This document shows positions 35,495 to 45,153 of a DNA stretch of 64,000 nucleotides, in pieces. The stretch covers positions 992,001-1,056,000 of the forward strand of contig NZ_CP180210.1 in NCBI RefSeq assembly GCF_047556435.1, written 5' to 3'. The stretch comes from Alteromonas sp047556435 (GTDB lineage Bacteria > Pseudomonadota > Gammaproteobacteria > Enterobacterales > Alteromonadaceae). How positions within the stretch are numbered: the stretch's first letter is position 1; every line of letters begins with the position of its first letter. The position numbers were made by a program, and so were the translations under genes. Under the pieces are notes generated by a model. That model saw only the letters and a list, made by a program, of their open reading frames with translations, was not told the origin of the DNA and did no database searches.

Positions 35495-36091
35495 TCAGGC
35501 GTCGTGAACGTTAAGTCCAAGACTACCTGACAAAGCCTCGAGCTCTGCCAGCGCGGAGTGCGGAAGTGCAAGTGTAATTTTGACGTGCTGTGCGTAATCG
35601 CAGCCAATAACTTGTCCGTTTTGCTGCTCGGCCCAGTGGCGTAAATACTGTTCGTGTTTAAAGTCGGCATCGATGCTAACGGTGGTAAGCGCGATCTGCG
35701 TTTTTATTTCCAGCGATTCCATCACTTGTTGCGCCGCGCCGGAATAAGCGCGCACAAGGCCGCCTGCGCCGAGCTTTATGCCACCGAAATAACGGCTTAC
35801 GATAACCATCACATCACCGACGTCTTTATGCTGCAGTACATTGAGTATGGGTTTGCCGGCAGTGCCGCTGGGCTCTCCGTCATCAGACATGGCGGCACTG
35901 GACGGCATGGCCGGGTTTCCAAGCACATAGGCCCAGCAGTGATGACGCGCATCAGGGTAGCAAGTCCGTGCCTCTTCCAACAGCGCCATGGCCGCCTCGC
36001 GGGAATCGACAAACCCAGCCCGGGCGTGAAATTTACTTTTCTTTATTTCCAGCAGCGTTTCCCGTTGCCGGGCAGGGATAGGGTAGTTCAT
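35495..36091 (-). CDS. yigZ: YigZ/IMPACT family protein
   Basis: Cytosolic protein of 198 residues of the UPF0029/IMPACT family. The diagnostic block is DDGEPSGTAGKPIL followed by VIVSRYFGGIKLGAGGLVRAY. The N-terminal half is the IMPACT fold and the C-terminal half a DUF1949-like ferredoxin fold (TTVSIDADFKHEQYLRHW). The eukaryotic relative affects translation control; the bacterial role is unsettled. Length is normal. Single gene, ATG at 36091. Confidence 0.93.
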   Translation of the reverse strand: MNYPIPARQRETLLEIKKSKFHARAGFVDSREAAMALLEEARTCYPDARHHCWAYVLGNPAMPSSAAMSDDGEPSGTAGKPILNVLQHKDVGDVMVIVSRYFGGIKLGAGGLVRAYSGAAQQVMESLEIKTQIALTTVSIDADFKHEQYLRHWAEQQNGQVIGCDYAQHVKITLALPHSALAELEALSGSLGLNVHDA

Positions 36092-36292
36092 GTAATAAAT
36101 GGTACCGCATAATGCTTATCACTGCCTATAGGGCATATGTCAAAAGAACGATGACAGGTTTGCTTTAAGATAAATTTAAAAATCCTTGCAGTATATTGAT
36201 TTGCTTATATGCTCAAAAGTACCTTTTGGTGAGTAGTTCTAAATACCAGTGCAGTAAAGGACAACCCTTAAACTTTACGCAGGAATAAAAGA

Positions 36293-37156
36293 ATGAAAAA
36301 AGCCCTTTCAGCAATAATAGCAGCGACCTGCTTTGCCGCCCCCGTCACTACTTTCGCAAACGACTACGCTGGTCATACAGCCGTACTAACAACTATCGAG
36401 TATCTGACAACAGGCGCAGACGGCGTCGCTGGTGGAATAGAAGTTCTTAGAAAAGATCTGGGAAATGGACAGCTTGTCCAGGATTTTGTTTACGACGATC
36501 CACGCTCGTTCTGGAGAACGGGACCGGGTGTTCATTACGGTATTAAAAGCGGAAACCTGTCAACTGATGTCAACCTGTCCGATGCCATCGGGGGGATGAG
36601 ACTGGCTGTAGATACCTGGGATGATCAAACATGCTCTAACATGATGCTGGTCGAAAATTATGTTGATGCGACATCGCCCGGCTTAGTGCAGAACTTCTTC
36701 AACACCGGGGTGATAACGCTGGCCTTCACGGAGGCAGATGTGACGCAAGTTGGCTTCTTGGATGGCACAGAGTTTCCTTACTTCGCGCAAAACCCAAACG
36801 TATTGGGCGTGGCATTTACACTGACATGGGTGGATGAAAACGGAAATCTTACAGACATTGATAACAACGGTAAAAGTGATGTTGCTATTCGCGAGGTTTA
36901 CTACAATGATGATTTTGAATGGTCTGATGCGGAAGACACCCCGGCAGGTACGATAGACTTCCCTACAGTCGCAATTCATGAAATGGGGCATGGCTTTTCT
37001 ATGGCTCACTTTGGCGTAATCTCCCGTAAGAAAGGAGAGCTTACCGCTAGCCCCAGAGCCATTATGAATGCTATTTATGGCGGCAAGTTGAGAGAACCTG
37101 CTGGCAGGGATGTAGGCAGCCACTGCTCAAACTGGGCACAATGGCCAAATAATTAA
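36293..37156 (+). CDS. secreted metzincin-like metalloprotease
   Basis: Protein of 287 residues with a cleavable signal (to about TFA). The zinc-binding segment HEMGHGFSMAHFG fits HExxHxxxxxH of metzincins/matrixins, with Ser where Gly is usual. A Met-turn candidate, AIMNAIYGG, follows about 30 residues later. An acidic stretch (DENGNLTDIDNNGKSDVAIRE) could bind calcium. It is probably an extracellular protease, but no pro-domain cysteine switch or secretion domain is seen. Single gene, followed by a strong terminator. Confidence 0.7.
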   Translation: MKKALSAIIAATCFAAPVTTFANDYAGHTAVLTTIEYLTTGADGVAGGIEVLRKDLGNGQLVQDFVYDDPRSFWRTGPGVHYGIKSGNLSTDVNLSDAIGGMRLAVDTWDDQTCSNMMLVENYVDATSPGLVQNFFNTGVITLAFTEADVTQVGFLDGTEFPYFAQNPNVLGVAFTLTWVDENGNLTDIDNNGKSDVAIREVYYNDDFEWSDAEDTPAGTIDFPTVAIHEMGHGFSMAHFGVISRKKGELTASPRAIMNAIYGGKLREPAGRDVGSHCSNWAQWPNN

Positions 37157-37186
37157 TACTGAGTGAGCTTCTTATAATTATTGGTC

Positions 37187-37239
37187 TGCGATGAGTCAGG
37201 TAATCGTCATCAGGCAATGTGCTGACTCATCGCATTTTT
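37187..37239 (+). terminator. rho-independent terminator after the metzincin gene
   Basis: TGCGATGAGTCAG (37187-37199) and CTGACTCATCGCA (37222-37234) pair over 13 bp without mismatch, followed by five T. It lies 30 bp after the stop codon. Confidence 0.85.
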
Positions 37240-37325
37240 GCAAAGTTGAACTTTACCTAATACTTGATAGTACTTAAGTTTGTGATTAAACGTTTGTAAT
37301 GATGTAACACGAAGAAGGAAGAACA

Positions 37326-37706
37326 ATGAAATACTTCACTAAGCTGATGTTAGGTACACTCACCGCCCTGTTGTTTGTTGCCGGAAACGTTCAGGCGGAA
37401 GCGATTAGCTCTGACAGTGTGATGCAGGCGCAAACGGCATCGTTTAATAAGCAGCAGCTTATTGAAATGGTGAATCGGGAAGATGTCCAGAATAAACTGG
37501 TGAGTCTTGGCGTAGATCGTAATGATGCCATTGACAGAATAAACGCGATGACACCAAACGAGATTGCGCAGTTAAACGACCACATCAATGACGCGCCAGC
37601 TGGCGGCATCGTGGGTGCCGTCCTTACAGTACTGGCAATTATTGCTATTCTGGATCTTATTGGCGTTACTGATGTGTATCCGTTTATCCGACCTGTAAAC
37701 AGCTAA
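37326..37706 (+). CDS. PA2779 family exported protein
   Basis: Protein of 126 residues with a signal peptide (to about VQA). It has a helical middle (NKQQLIEMVNREDVQNKLVS, MTPNEIAQLNDHINDAPAGG) and a hydrophobic C-terminal helix (IVGAVLTVLAIIAILDLIGV) ending in polar residues. This is the PA2779 family, always next to PA2778-type genes. The Gly-Gly pair at 93-94 just before the hydrophobic helix looks like a cleavage site for a C39-type peptidase, and one is encoded 1 bp downstream. A protease-substrate relation is inference. Function unknown. Confidence 0.85.
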   Translation: MKYFTKLMLGTLTALLFVAGNVQAEAISSDSVMQAQTASFNKQQLIEMVNREDVQNKLVSLGVDRNDAIDRINAMTPNEIAQLNDHINDAPAGGIVGAVLTVLAIIAILDLIGVTDVYPFIRPVNS

Positions 37707-37707
37707 T

Positions 37708-38703
37708 ATGACGACATCATTGGTTATAAAAGCCTGCTTGATTGCAGGCTTTTTGTTGTTAACCGGTTGTACTGCAACCCCTCAGTCGGAACAGTTGAGG
37801 GCTGAGCGCCCCAGTGGTTTGTCTGGGAGCAGTTACATCGCAGATATGCCTTTCTTTGCACAGCAGCAATATTATTGCGGCCCTACCACCTTATCCGAAG
37901 TGTTTACGTTTTATGGTCAGCCCGTTGACGCAGAAGATATTGCGCCAAAGATCTTTATTCCCGAACGTGAAGGCAGCCTGCAACTGGAAATGGTGAGCGC
38001 AACCCGCCAGTATGGCTTTTTGCCTTACGCAGAACGCGGCACGCTGACTCAGCTTTTCAGGCTGGTGGATGATGACATTCCGGTGATTGTGTTTCAGAAC
38101 CTGTCTATTGAGTTACTGCCACAATGGCATTATGCCGTGGTGATTGGCTACGACCTTCCGGCTGGCACAGTTACGCTTCACACCGGTGTTACCCCCGACC
38201 ATACCATGTCATTTGAGCTGTTCGAGAAAACCTGGGCGCGGGGAAATTACTGGTACATGGCACCCTTGCCGCCAGAAAAAGCCAGCCCGGCTCTGGATGC
38301 GTTTACTTATACCAGCGCCGCCTACGACATGCTTAACGTGGGAAGAACCGATGCAGCACTGGCGTTTCTGGCATCCGCAACCAGACAGTGGCCGGATCAA
38401 TGGCTGGCCTACTTTCTGTTGGCGAATCACTATTTAGAAAGCAAGCCGAAACAGGCGATAGCCTGGTTTGATAAAGGCTATCATGTTGGTCAGTATCAGG
38501 CTGCTTACATGAATAATTTTGCTCATGTGCTTGCTAATCAGGGTTGCGATAAGCAAGCATCAAAAGTACTTGAGCTGGCATTGAGCCGGTTTCCGCAAGA
38601 CCCGGCGCTTCACAAAACCCAACAGGCAATAGCAGAACGAACTGGAGCAGCACAGAAACACTGCGAAATACAACCAGTGGAAAGCTCTTCAGTGCCGCTC
38701 TGA
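37708..38703 (+). CDS. PA2778 family C39-like cysteine peptidase lipoprotein with TPR repeats
   Basis: Lipoprotein of 331 residues (lipobox LLLTGC, Cys21). A papain-like C39 domain follows: the catalytic Cys57 is in QQYYCGPTTLSEVF and His141 is in WHYAVVIGYD. The C-terminal half has TPR-like helices (SAAYDMLNVGRTDAALAFLA, AYMNNFAHVLANQGCDKQAS). It resembles bacteriocin-processing peptidases but has no ABC transporter fused or nearby. It starts 1 bp after the PA2779 gene, and the two are an obligate pair in many proteobacteria. The role is unknown; processing of the neighbour is a reasonable guess. Confidence 0.87.
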   Translation: MTTSLVIKACLIAGFLLLTGCTATPQSEQLRAERPSGLSGSSYIADMPFFAQQQYYCGPTTLSEVFTFYGQPVDAEDIAPKIFIPEREGSLQLEMVSATRQYGFLPYAERGTLTQLFRLVDDDIPVIVFQNLSIELLPQWHYAVVIGYDLPAGTVTLHTGVTPDHTMSFELFEKTWARGNYWYMAPLPPEKASPALDAFTYTSAAYDMLNVGRTDAALAFLASATRQWPDQWLAYFLLANHYLESKPKQAIAWFDKGYHVGQYQAAYMNNFAHVLANQGCDKQASKVLELALSRFPQDPALHKTQQAIAERTGAAQKHCEIQPVESSSVPL

Positions 38704-38715
38704 AAGGCACTGAAG
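38687..38715. terminator. hairpin over the PA2778 stop codon
   Basis: CTTCAGTGCC (38687-38696) pairs perfectly with GGCACTGAAG (38706-38715) around a 9-base loop that contains the stop codon. A moderately T-rich tract follows. It lies between convergent genes and may act in both directions. Confidence 0.6.
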
Positions 38716-38777
38716 CTTCCTGTATTTAATTCACAGAATCGTTTTGAAAGGGCAGATTACGTTCTGGCTGCACAAGC

Positions 38778-40094
38778 TTAGCCTTCTCGCTTCTTTCGAA
38801 GAAAGAGGACTTCACCCACCGCTATGAGTGAGATCCCAATTAGCGACGCCCAGATTATGACAGGATCTTTAAGCCATTTTATCCATAAAAATGCCGCAAG
38901 CACGACCACATCCAAAACGATCGCACTGACAAGAATTATCGGATTCGCCTCGACGTCCCGACGTAAGTGTCTGAGCACGCCCCAATGTATGGCGATATCC
39001 ATAATGATATAAAAAATGGCGCCTAACGACGCGATACGGCTGAGATCGAAGAACGCCGCCAACAGCATGGCAAAAACAATGGTGTAGACCAGAGTATGGG
39101 TTTGAATGCCGCCAGGCATGCCAAAGTGTTTATGCGGAACCAGTTCCATATCTGTTAGCATGGCTAGCATACGGGAAACGGCAAAGGCGCTGGCAATTAC
39201 CCCGGAAACGGTGGCCACAATAGCAAATGCCACGGTAATAGTAAGGCCGGTACTACCGTATACCGGACGCGCGGCTTCGGCCAGTGCATAATCTTTGGCC
39301 TTCACTATTTCATCAATCGTCAAGCTGGAACCGACAGCCAGAGTGACAAGTAAATAAATACTGGCGCAGATGGCCAGCGAGATAACAATCGCCCTCCCTA
39401 CATTTTTTTTAGGCTCAACAATTTCACCACCGCTGTTAGTGATTGTCGTGAATCCTTTGTAGGCCAGAATACTCAGTGCAATGGCCGCGAGGATGTCGCC
39501 TCCCGAATCAGATGGAGGGGTGAGTGCGACAGATTCAAAGCTCAATCCGGCTGCCCAGAGCCCCCCGCCGGCCAACACGACAAGCCCGAGTGCTTTGATA
39601 AAAGCCATAAAAAAGGAAAAGGTCTGAATGAATTTGTTGCTCAGGATATTGACTAAGAATGCAAATGCCAGCAGCCCGACTGCCATCACGGGGATAAGCC
39701 AGTCTGCCTCAAAAGGGATTATCTGATTGGTGTAACTGGCGAAGGTCCTGGCAACCAGTGACTCGTTGATTACCATAGAAAAATACATTAGCAACGCCAT
39801 GATGGCAGTTATGCTGCCTTTACCATAGGCTTTGCTAAGGAACATGGCAATCCCGCCTGCTGACGGGTAAGCCTGCGCCATTTTGACATAAGAGTAAGCG
39901 CTGAAAGACGCGATGACGCCTCCGCAAAGAAAGGCCATAACAAACCATTCCTTTGCGAGTTCTGCAACTTGCCCTGTAAGTGCAAAGATACCTGCACCAA
40001 TCATGACGCCGGTGCCCAGAGACACGGCGCCCCATAAACTCAGGCTGTTTTTCTGGTAGTCGCTATTCTCATTTTCGCCGTCCTTATCAGACAT
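38778..40094 (-). CDS. APC-superfamily amino acid/polyamine permease
   Basis: Inner-membrane transporter of 438 residues with about twelve helices. The first helix has the APC signature LGTGVMIGAGIFALTGQ; GFTTITNSGGEIVEPKKNVGRAI is the usual helix 6-loop region. The substrate is unknown, but the sequence is of the general amino-acid permease kind. ATG 40094 has AGGAG seven bases upstream; an in-frame ATG at 40166 lacks this. Single gene. Confidence 0.88.
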   Translation of the reverse strand: MSDKDGENENSDYQKNSLSLWGAVSLGTGVMIGAGIFALTGQVAELAKEWFVMAFLCGGVIASFSAYSYVKMAQAYPSAGGIAMFLSKAYGKGSITAIMALLMYFSMVINESLVARTFASYTNQIIPFEADWLIPVMAVGLLAFAFLVNILSNKFIQTFSFFMAFIKALGLVVLAGGGLWAAGLSFESVALTPPSDSGGDILAAIALSILAYKGFTTITNSGGEIVEPKKNVGRAIVISLAICASIYLLVTLAVGSSLTIDEIVKAKDYALAEAARPVYGSTGLTITVAFAIVATVSGVIASAFAVSRMLAMLTDMELVPHKHFGMPGGIQTHTLVYTIVFAMLLAAFFDLSRIASLGAIFYIIMDIAIHWGVLRHLRRDVEANPIILVSAIVLDVVVLAAFLWIKWLKDPVIIWASLIGISLIAVGEVLFLRKKREG

Positions 40095-40320
40095 AGATGA
40101 CTCCTCTCCTGAAAAGTTTGCTCTGTGTATAAAGGTTCTAACGGTAGTGATGGGCTCAATGATCATAAACTCATGTCGTCAGATGTCATCGCAGCGATAA
40201 CCGCTTTATGAAGCAATATAAAATTGACGCTGAAAGCGAACGAAAAGTGACAAATACGTCAGTAATCCTTGAAGTGGCTTTGGTTTAAGTAAGCGAAGCG
40301 TTTGCAACGGTTTTGCGTAG

Positions 40321-40650
40321 TTGCAAAAAGAGGGAATAAGCTTTTCTTTGGATGACTTTGGTACCGGCTTCTCCAGTCTTTCCTATTTGAGAAATCTTCC
40401 AATCACTAACCTGAAGATTGATAAATCCTTTGTCGATAACATCATTGAAAGTCAGGAAGCCGCAACGCTGTGTGGCGGGATAATATCGCTGGCAAAGAGC
40501 TTAAACTTACACATTGTGGCTGAAGGCGTGGAAACTGAAAGTCAGTCGATAGTATTAAAAGCCCTTCGCTGTGACAGCTTTCAGGGATACTTCTTTCATA
40601 AACCGCAGCCGGTCGGGAAAATTGAACAACTTTTCCCGACAAAAGAGTGA
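40321..40650 (+). pseudogene. 3' remnant of an EAL-domain (c-di-GMP phosphodiesterase) gene
   Basis: The frame encodes only the last 110 residues of an EAL domain: SFSLDDFGTGFSSLSYLRNL, KIDKSFVDNI, HIVAEGVETESQ and QGYFFHKPQP. The EAL motif itself and about 140 upstream residues are missing, and a TAG stops the frame directly before the TTG at 40321. No partner sequence is visible upstream in other frames. It should be catalytically dead; it probably remains from a deletion. Confidence 0.85.
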
Positions 40651-40895
40651 CAGCTTAGCCTATTTACGGGAAATGCCGCACATGAAAGACAAAACACGTT
40701 GTCGGACAAAGGCCTCTCGAGAACAGTAAATCGTGCCACCCATAACTTGTGGGACATTGCTCAAGTCAGGATGGCAACACCACACTGTGGCAAGATGGTG
40801 CAGAGCGAATACTGACCAGAGAAAAACTACCCTTGTGATTTGACAACCCAGACATTTGAACTATTTTGTATGAAATTTGTTCAGGTGTCATTGGC

Positions 40896-42275
40896 ATGGA
40901 TGCTTCTAAAAATCACTCTCACCAACAATCAGTAACTGAAACTACAAACTGGGCTCCGGCTTTTTCACTCGCTGGCGTTTTTTTCAACTACGCATTGATA
41001 ATCGTTTTTTTGCTGCTTGCCTGGCAAAGAGAATGGTTGGCAGACCTCTGGCAGTGGTGTGAAAAGTACCCGATTTACGCAAGTGCCATTGGGACCGCAT
41101 TAGCTGGCTGGTTGGGTCAGGTGGTTAATCACAAGGTGAAAACTACCGGGCGCGTTAATACGCCGTTCAAAAACACGCACCTGCTAGATATTCCCACTGA
41201 CCGCATTGGCTACAGCGACAGAACTGCTTATCTGCTGGCTGAACTGTCGGACCTTGCCTATCTGGATGTCGTTCCTTGTGCACCAATATCAAAAGAGGTA
41301 GCCGATTACCTGAAAACGCAATCTCATAGCACCGATGCCTTTGTGGATGAAGTTATTGCCTGGCACAGGTTTTATAAGCAGAACGATAACCTGATCTCAA
41401 AAGAGGCATTCGAACAAGACCTGCAAAAAGCAAATTTATCGCTGGCAGGCACGCCTTTTAACGTAGGATCGACACAAGGTTTTGTTTGCGTTCGTCACGG
41501 CAGCGATCCTTTTATCGCGGTTGTGTTCAGAGGAAGTGAGAAGAAAGTTGAAGACTGGCTTACCAACTCCCGCTATAAGGAAGCAACAGCAATTGAAGGA
41601 GACGGCCTGGTCCATAGTGGATTCCAAGCTGCATGCCATTCAGTTTTTGCGGATATTCGTAAACAAATAGAATCTGCTGGTAGCCAGCTACAAAAGCCGT
41701 TTACGTTATACTTTACCGGCCACTCTTTAGGTGGTGCGCTGGCTATACTTTGTGCCCGCCATCTTGAATACACTTGCTTGCGGGAAAAGGCAAAACCGTA
41801 TCGCGCTGTCTGTTACACCTTTGGTGCCCCACGTATCGCCAGCTATGACTATTTCACCTTCATGAAAACACCGGTTTACCGCGTGGTGAATTCGGCTGAC
41901 ATCGTGCCACGATTACCGCCCGGAGCCTGGGCCGGTCTGCTTGGAAAGTCAGTTGCCTACTTACGCGGTGCGATACCGGGACGCTGGATTGATGGGTGGC
42001 TGGAAACAATTGAGCTGGCAACTTCCAAACTCAAGTACTTCAGGCACCACGGTGATCTCAGGTATCTGCCGGAAGTTTCCAGTTTGAAAAACAGCCAGCT
42101 GAAAAATCTGAAAATTCTTTCCAATCCTAATCAATTGGATACTGCCTTCTGGTTCTGGCGCCGTGTCGCCGTGAGCCTGGGGATGCCCGTAAAAAGCCAT
42201 TCTATGCGGTTGTATGTGGAGAAGTTGGCTGCAATAGCAACTTCGCGTTGCAAGCAAAATGACAATAACGACTAA
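40896..42275 (+). CDS. membrane-anchored class 3 lipase
   Basis: Protein of 459 residues. One or two N-terminal membrane helices (about 24-42, and a weaker one near 55-70) precede a cytosolic or periplasmic lipase 3 domain. The nucleophile elbow is GHSLGG (Ser277), the Asp is probably in NSADIVPRLPPG, and the His lies in RHHGDLRY near the end. The family hydrolyses acylglycerols or phospholipids; the true substrate is unknown. ATG 40896 follows AGGTG. It is 27 bp upstream of a 939-codon gene of unknown family, with which it is probably cotranscribed. Confidence 0.85.
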   Translation: MDASKNHSHQQSVTETTNWAPAFSLAGVFFNYALIIVFLLLAWQREWLADLWQWCEKYPIYASAIGTALAGWLGQVVNHKVKTTGRVNTPFKNTHLLDIPTDRIGYSDRTAYLLAELSDLAYLDVVPCAPISKEVADYLKTQSHSTDAFVDEVIAWHRFYKQNDNLISKEAFEQDLQKANLSLAGTPFNVGSTQGFVCVRHGSDPFIAVVFRGSEKKVEDWLTNSRYKEATAIEGDGLVHSGFQAACHSVFADIRKQIESAGSQLQKPFTLYFTGHSLGGALAILCARHLEYTCLREKAKPYRAVCYTFGAPRIASYDYFTFMKTPVYRVVNSADIVPRLPPGAWAGLLGKSVAYLRGAIPGRWIDGWLETIELATSKLKYFRHHGDLRYLPEVSSLKNSQLKNLKILSNPNQLDTAFWFWRRVAVSLGMPVKSHSMRLYVEKLAAIATSRCKQNDNND

Positions 42276-42302
42276 ACCATTTTTACGCCAAGGAACAGGA
42301 CC

Positions 42303-45122
42303 ATGCCTATTTTTACTGATGTAAACAGTCAATTTCCCCTTAATTCACTGCGGACAATAGCGGACATCGCTGAAATCCTGATACCAGATATCAATGTCGA
42401 TGGCATTTCAGAAGAAAAACTCACTTCACTCAAACAGAAGTTGAGTCAATGGGAAACGCGTATCAATGAGCTGCCCACTGATTCATTGATTGAGAAAGGA
42501 TATTCGAAGGAATCGATAGTCGCATTTCTGAAGCTGGTAAATGGCTCCTTACCCGGGAGTACATCACAGTCGCTTATCGACGTGATGCTGAAGGATACGT
42601 CTGAGCTGACAGATGGCGCAGCACTGCCGCTAGTTTCGCTGGATAAGCAAGTCCCAATACCCGCTGGCACGCTGGTGATTAATAGTGCGTTCAAGGTCGA
42701 TGCTGCAGCGGTAGTCAAATACCTTGATGACTTGCCGGTGTCGACGCAAGGAGTGCCACAAACGTCATGTCTGGTTTATCGTGTCGAGGGTAACGCATAT
42801 GCCGGTGTGGAGGGCGCGTTCTCTTCAGAAAAAGGCATGTCATTGTCAGTTCAGGCAGGCATGAGTGGAAACGCAGAAGCCCAGGTGAACTTCTATTTCG
42901 CTGCCTCTGCAGATACCCCGTTATTTCTTTCTCTTTACCGGCATGTTAGCTCGCTCAGTTTTACAGAACCCTTCAAAACACTGACATCGGGTAACTTACG
43001 CGCAATACAGGTTGACTTATCTGCAGGTCTGAAAGCTTATGCCAAGGTCAGCGCAGGCTACGCCTGGACCCTGAACAACACGCAAATTTCATCAGGGGCC
43101 GACAAAGTAGGGGTTAAGGTTGGTGTTAGTAGTGGTGTGGATTACACATTAAATGGAGATTTTGAACTTCTTGCTTACACCAGTGGCGAGTACGTTTACG
43201 TGGAAGCGTTAAGAAAAAGCCGCTCCTCGCGTCAGGTCAGCCTGAGTCTGGAAGCGAAGGTGATAACACCTGGTGTAAAGCACGCCGTGTCTGACTATCT
43301 GAAAGCCGCCAGTGAACTGGACGATAAGTTGCTGAATTTTCTGGAAACTGTTAACGATCCTAAATCTCAGTTGATTGATTTCATTCAAAACCAGATAAAA
43401 GATGAAGATACCTGGAAGCAGGATATCGTGATGTTGGCACTCGGCCAGGATGACGAAGCCCGGCTTATCAAGTCGCTGAGCGAACGCGTCGCGCAGTTCC
43501 TGGATAAACCTCTTGCACGTTATGACGAGTGGATGTCCGGCACACAGGAAACCAGAGTCCTTGCTGAATCGTTCTGCAAGTTGTTGGGTCTTAACCTCGC
43601 TGCGCAACGAATTAATGCACTTGAAGCTTTGTTCACACAGACGGCCAGGCGTTGGCATGGACAGGTAAAAGAGGCAGTCCTTGAGTTAGTGAAAGACAGT
43701 AGTAGTGAACTATTAGCTCCACTTAAGGCCTTTGGATATGACGTTGATAAAGTGCTGACAAACGTGAATGAATTGACTGATGAGGTGTTGGCTCCTGTTC
43801 ACCGGTTCAGGAAACATGTGGTGTCCCGCCTCGCGCTGTTAGAAGAATTTGTCAATACCACCATGATTGAAGAAGTAGGGGCAGCTTACAGCCTCACCGA
43901 CACCAGCATAAACTCTGACAGCAATCTGTTGAAGGTAAAGTTCCCTTTATCCGCGTTGGCTTCAGACACCGATACGGCGACGTATTTCTCGGCGTGTATG
44001 AGTGGCGATTTTTCGCTGGTATTGAAAGATGATGCGAACCCGGATATCAGTACCAATGATAAGTTTACACTGCTGGAAGCCAGTATCAGTGCAATATCAT
44101 CCAGGACCAAATCCGTCACTTTTACACTTAACCTCTTTGGCCTGGAATCCGTGTCGGCGTTGTTATTTGATCAAAACGTGGAAATTCGCAGAGATGGCCG
44201 TGGACAACTCACAGCCTTCAACGGGAAAGGCACGTTTACGCAGCTCGACAAGTTTAAGAAAGAAAGCAACCTGGTCACACTGAGTTCTGCATTTAATTAC
44301 CTTGTTCAGGCGCAGAGTAAAAGCACGCTGAACATGCTCTATTCAGATGCAACTCTCACCGATGCGGAATTAGCCGGGTTCTCAAGACTTTACGAGCGTA
44401 CCGGGGCAGTGTCAAAGCAAACCGTACAGGCCATGGCCGCAGCGGCTAAAAATGCTGCCGGTAAAGATGCTACCGTCACCCTTCAGTATTCCATGAGTCT
44501 GGACAAGGACGCGTTTGCGACGGCGATATCCGGTACTGATAAACACATCTTTGATTGCACATTAAAAGCTTACTGCCTGGCGTATGAGAGGTTTGCTGAA
44601 ACAGAAGGGACAACACTTGCCGATGGTGTCAAAGATGTATTGCGAGCTGCGTCTGCAGTCAATCTCTATGATGCGGTGGATACACTTAATGGCATGTCTG
44701 GCGCATCGATGCGTCGTGCGCTGGATAAAGTGACAGATATCTACCGGGGAACCAAAAAATCGCAACAATACAGAAGGGCGACCGGGTTATATAACGAGCT
44801 AAACAGGGCAGCAGATTGCATGGTTGCTTACCTTCGTCAAATTGAAGTGCAATTAGGAAACCCCGAGTTAAATACGTTGACGGAGGAAGAAACAGAGCGT
44901 TTACGCCGACGAAAAATAGCCGAATTAGGTTCCCTGAACGAGCTTCTGGACGAACTCATCCATTCTCCCTTTTCAATTTTAGGCGCAGAGCTGGAGCGAA
45001 TGCATCCCTCAGTCATTGGCTTTGTGCTGGCACTTCAAAACCTTACCGGGCAGGTAGCGTTGCTGGGTGCAGTATACAGCGAAAGTGAGCCTGGCGCTGT
45101 CGTGCCAGTAATTGTTGTCTGA
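42303..45122 (+). CDS. large protein of unknown family beside the lipase
   Basis: Protein of 939 residues with no signal peptide and no clear membrane helix. A helical N-terminus is followed by a beta-rich region (about 120-330, with MSLSVQAGMSGNAEAQVNFY and DLSAGLKAYAKVSAGYAWTL), a long helical middle (about 330-535), a second beta region (about 545-670) and a helical C-terminus. I recognise no family. It lies between the lipase (27 bp) and a coiled-coil membrane protein (short gap), suggesting one operon and a joint function. A large scaffold or pore-like partner of the lipase is only a guess. Confidence 0.75.
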   Translation: MPIFTDVNSQFPLNSLRTIADIAEILIPDINVDGISEEKLTSLKQKLSQWETRINELPTDSLIEKGYSKESIVAFLKLVNGSLPGSTSQSLIDVMLKDTSELTDGAALPLVSLDKQVPIPAGTLVINSAFKVDAAAVVKYLDDLPVSTQGVPQTSCLVYRVEGNAYAGVEGAFSSEKGMSLSVQAGMSGNAEAQVNFYFAASADTPLFLSLYRHVSSLSFTEPFKTLTSGNLRAIQVDLSAGLKAYAKVSAGYAWTLNNTQISSGADKVGVKVGVSSGVDYTLNGDFELLAYTSGEYVYVEALRKSRSSRQVSLSLEAKVITPGVKHAVSDYLKAASELDDKLLNFLETVNDPKSQLIDFIQNQIKDEDTWKQDIVMLALGQDDEARLIKSLSERVAQFLDKPLARYDEWMSGTQETRVLAESFCKLLGLNLAAQRINALEALFTQTARRWHGQVKEAVLELVKDSSSELLAPLKAFGYDVDKVLTNVNELTDEVLAPVHRFRKHVVSRLALLEEFVNTTMIEEVGAAYSLTDTSINSDSNLLKVKFPLSALASDTDTATYFSACMSGDFSLVLKDDANPDISTNDKFTLLEASISAISSRTKSVTFTLNLFGLESVSALLFDQNVEIRRDGRGQLTAFNGKGTFTQLDKFKKESNLVTLSSAFNYLVQAQSKSTLNMLYSDATLTDAELAGFSRLYERTGAVSKQTVQAMAAAAKNAAGKDATVTLQYSMSLDKDAFATAISGTDKHIFDCTLKAYCLAYERFAETEGTTLADGVKDVLRAASAVNLYDAVDTLNGMSGASMRRALDKVTDIYRGTKKSQQYRRATGLYNELNRAADCMVAYLRQIEVQLGNPELNTLTEEETERLRRRKIAELGSLNELLDELIHSPFSILGAELERMHPSVIGFVLALQNLTGQVALLGAVYSESEPGAVVPVIVV

Positions 45123-45153
45123 GCCAGTAGCTGTCTCAAACGCGGAGGTTTAC

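Noticed and set aside
35289..35507. 72-codon plus-strand frame upstream of the RND operon
   Set aside because: Weak start, runs into yigZ on the other strand, no recognisable family.
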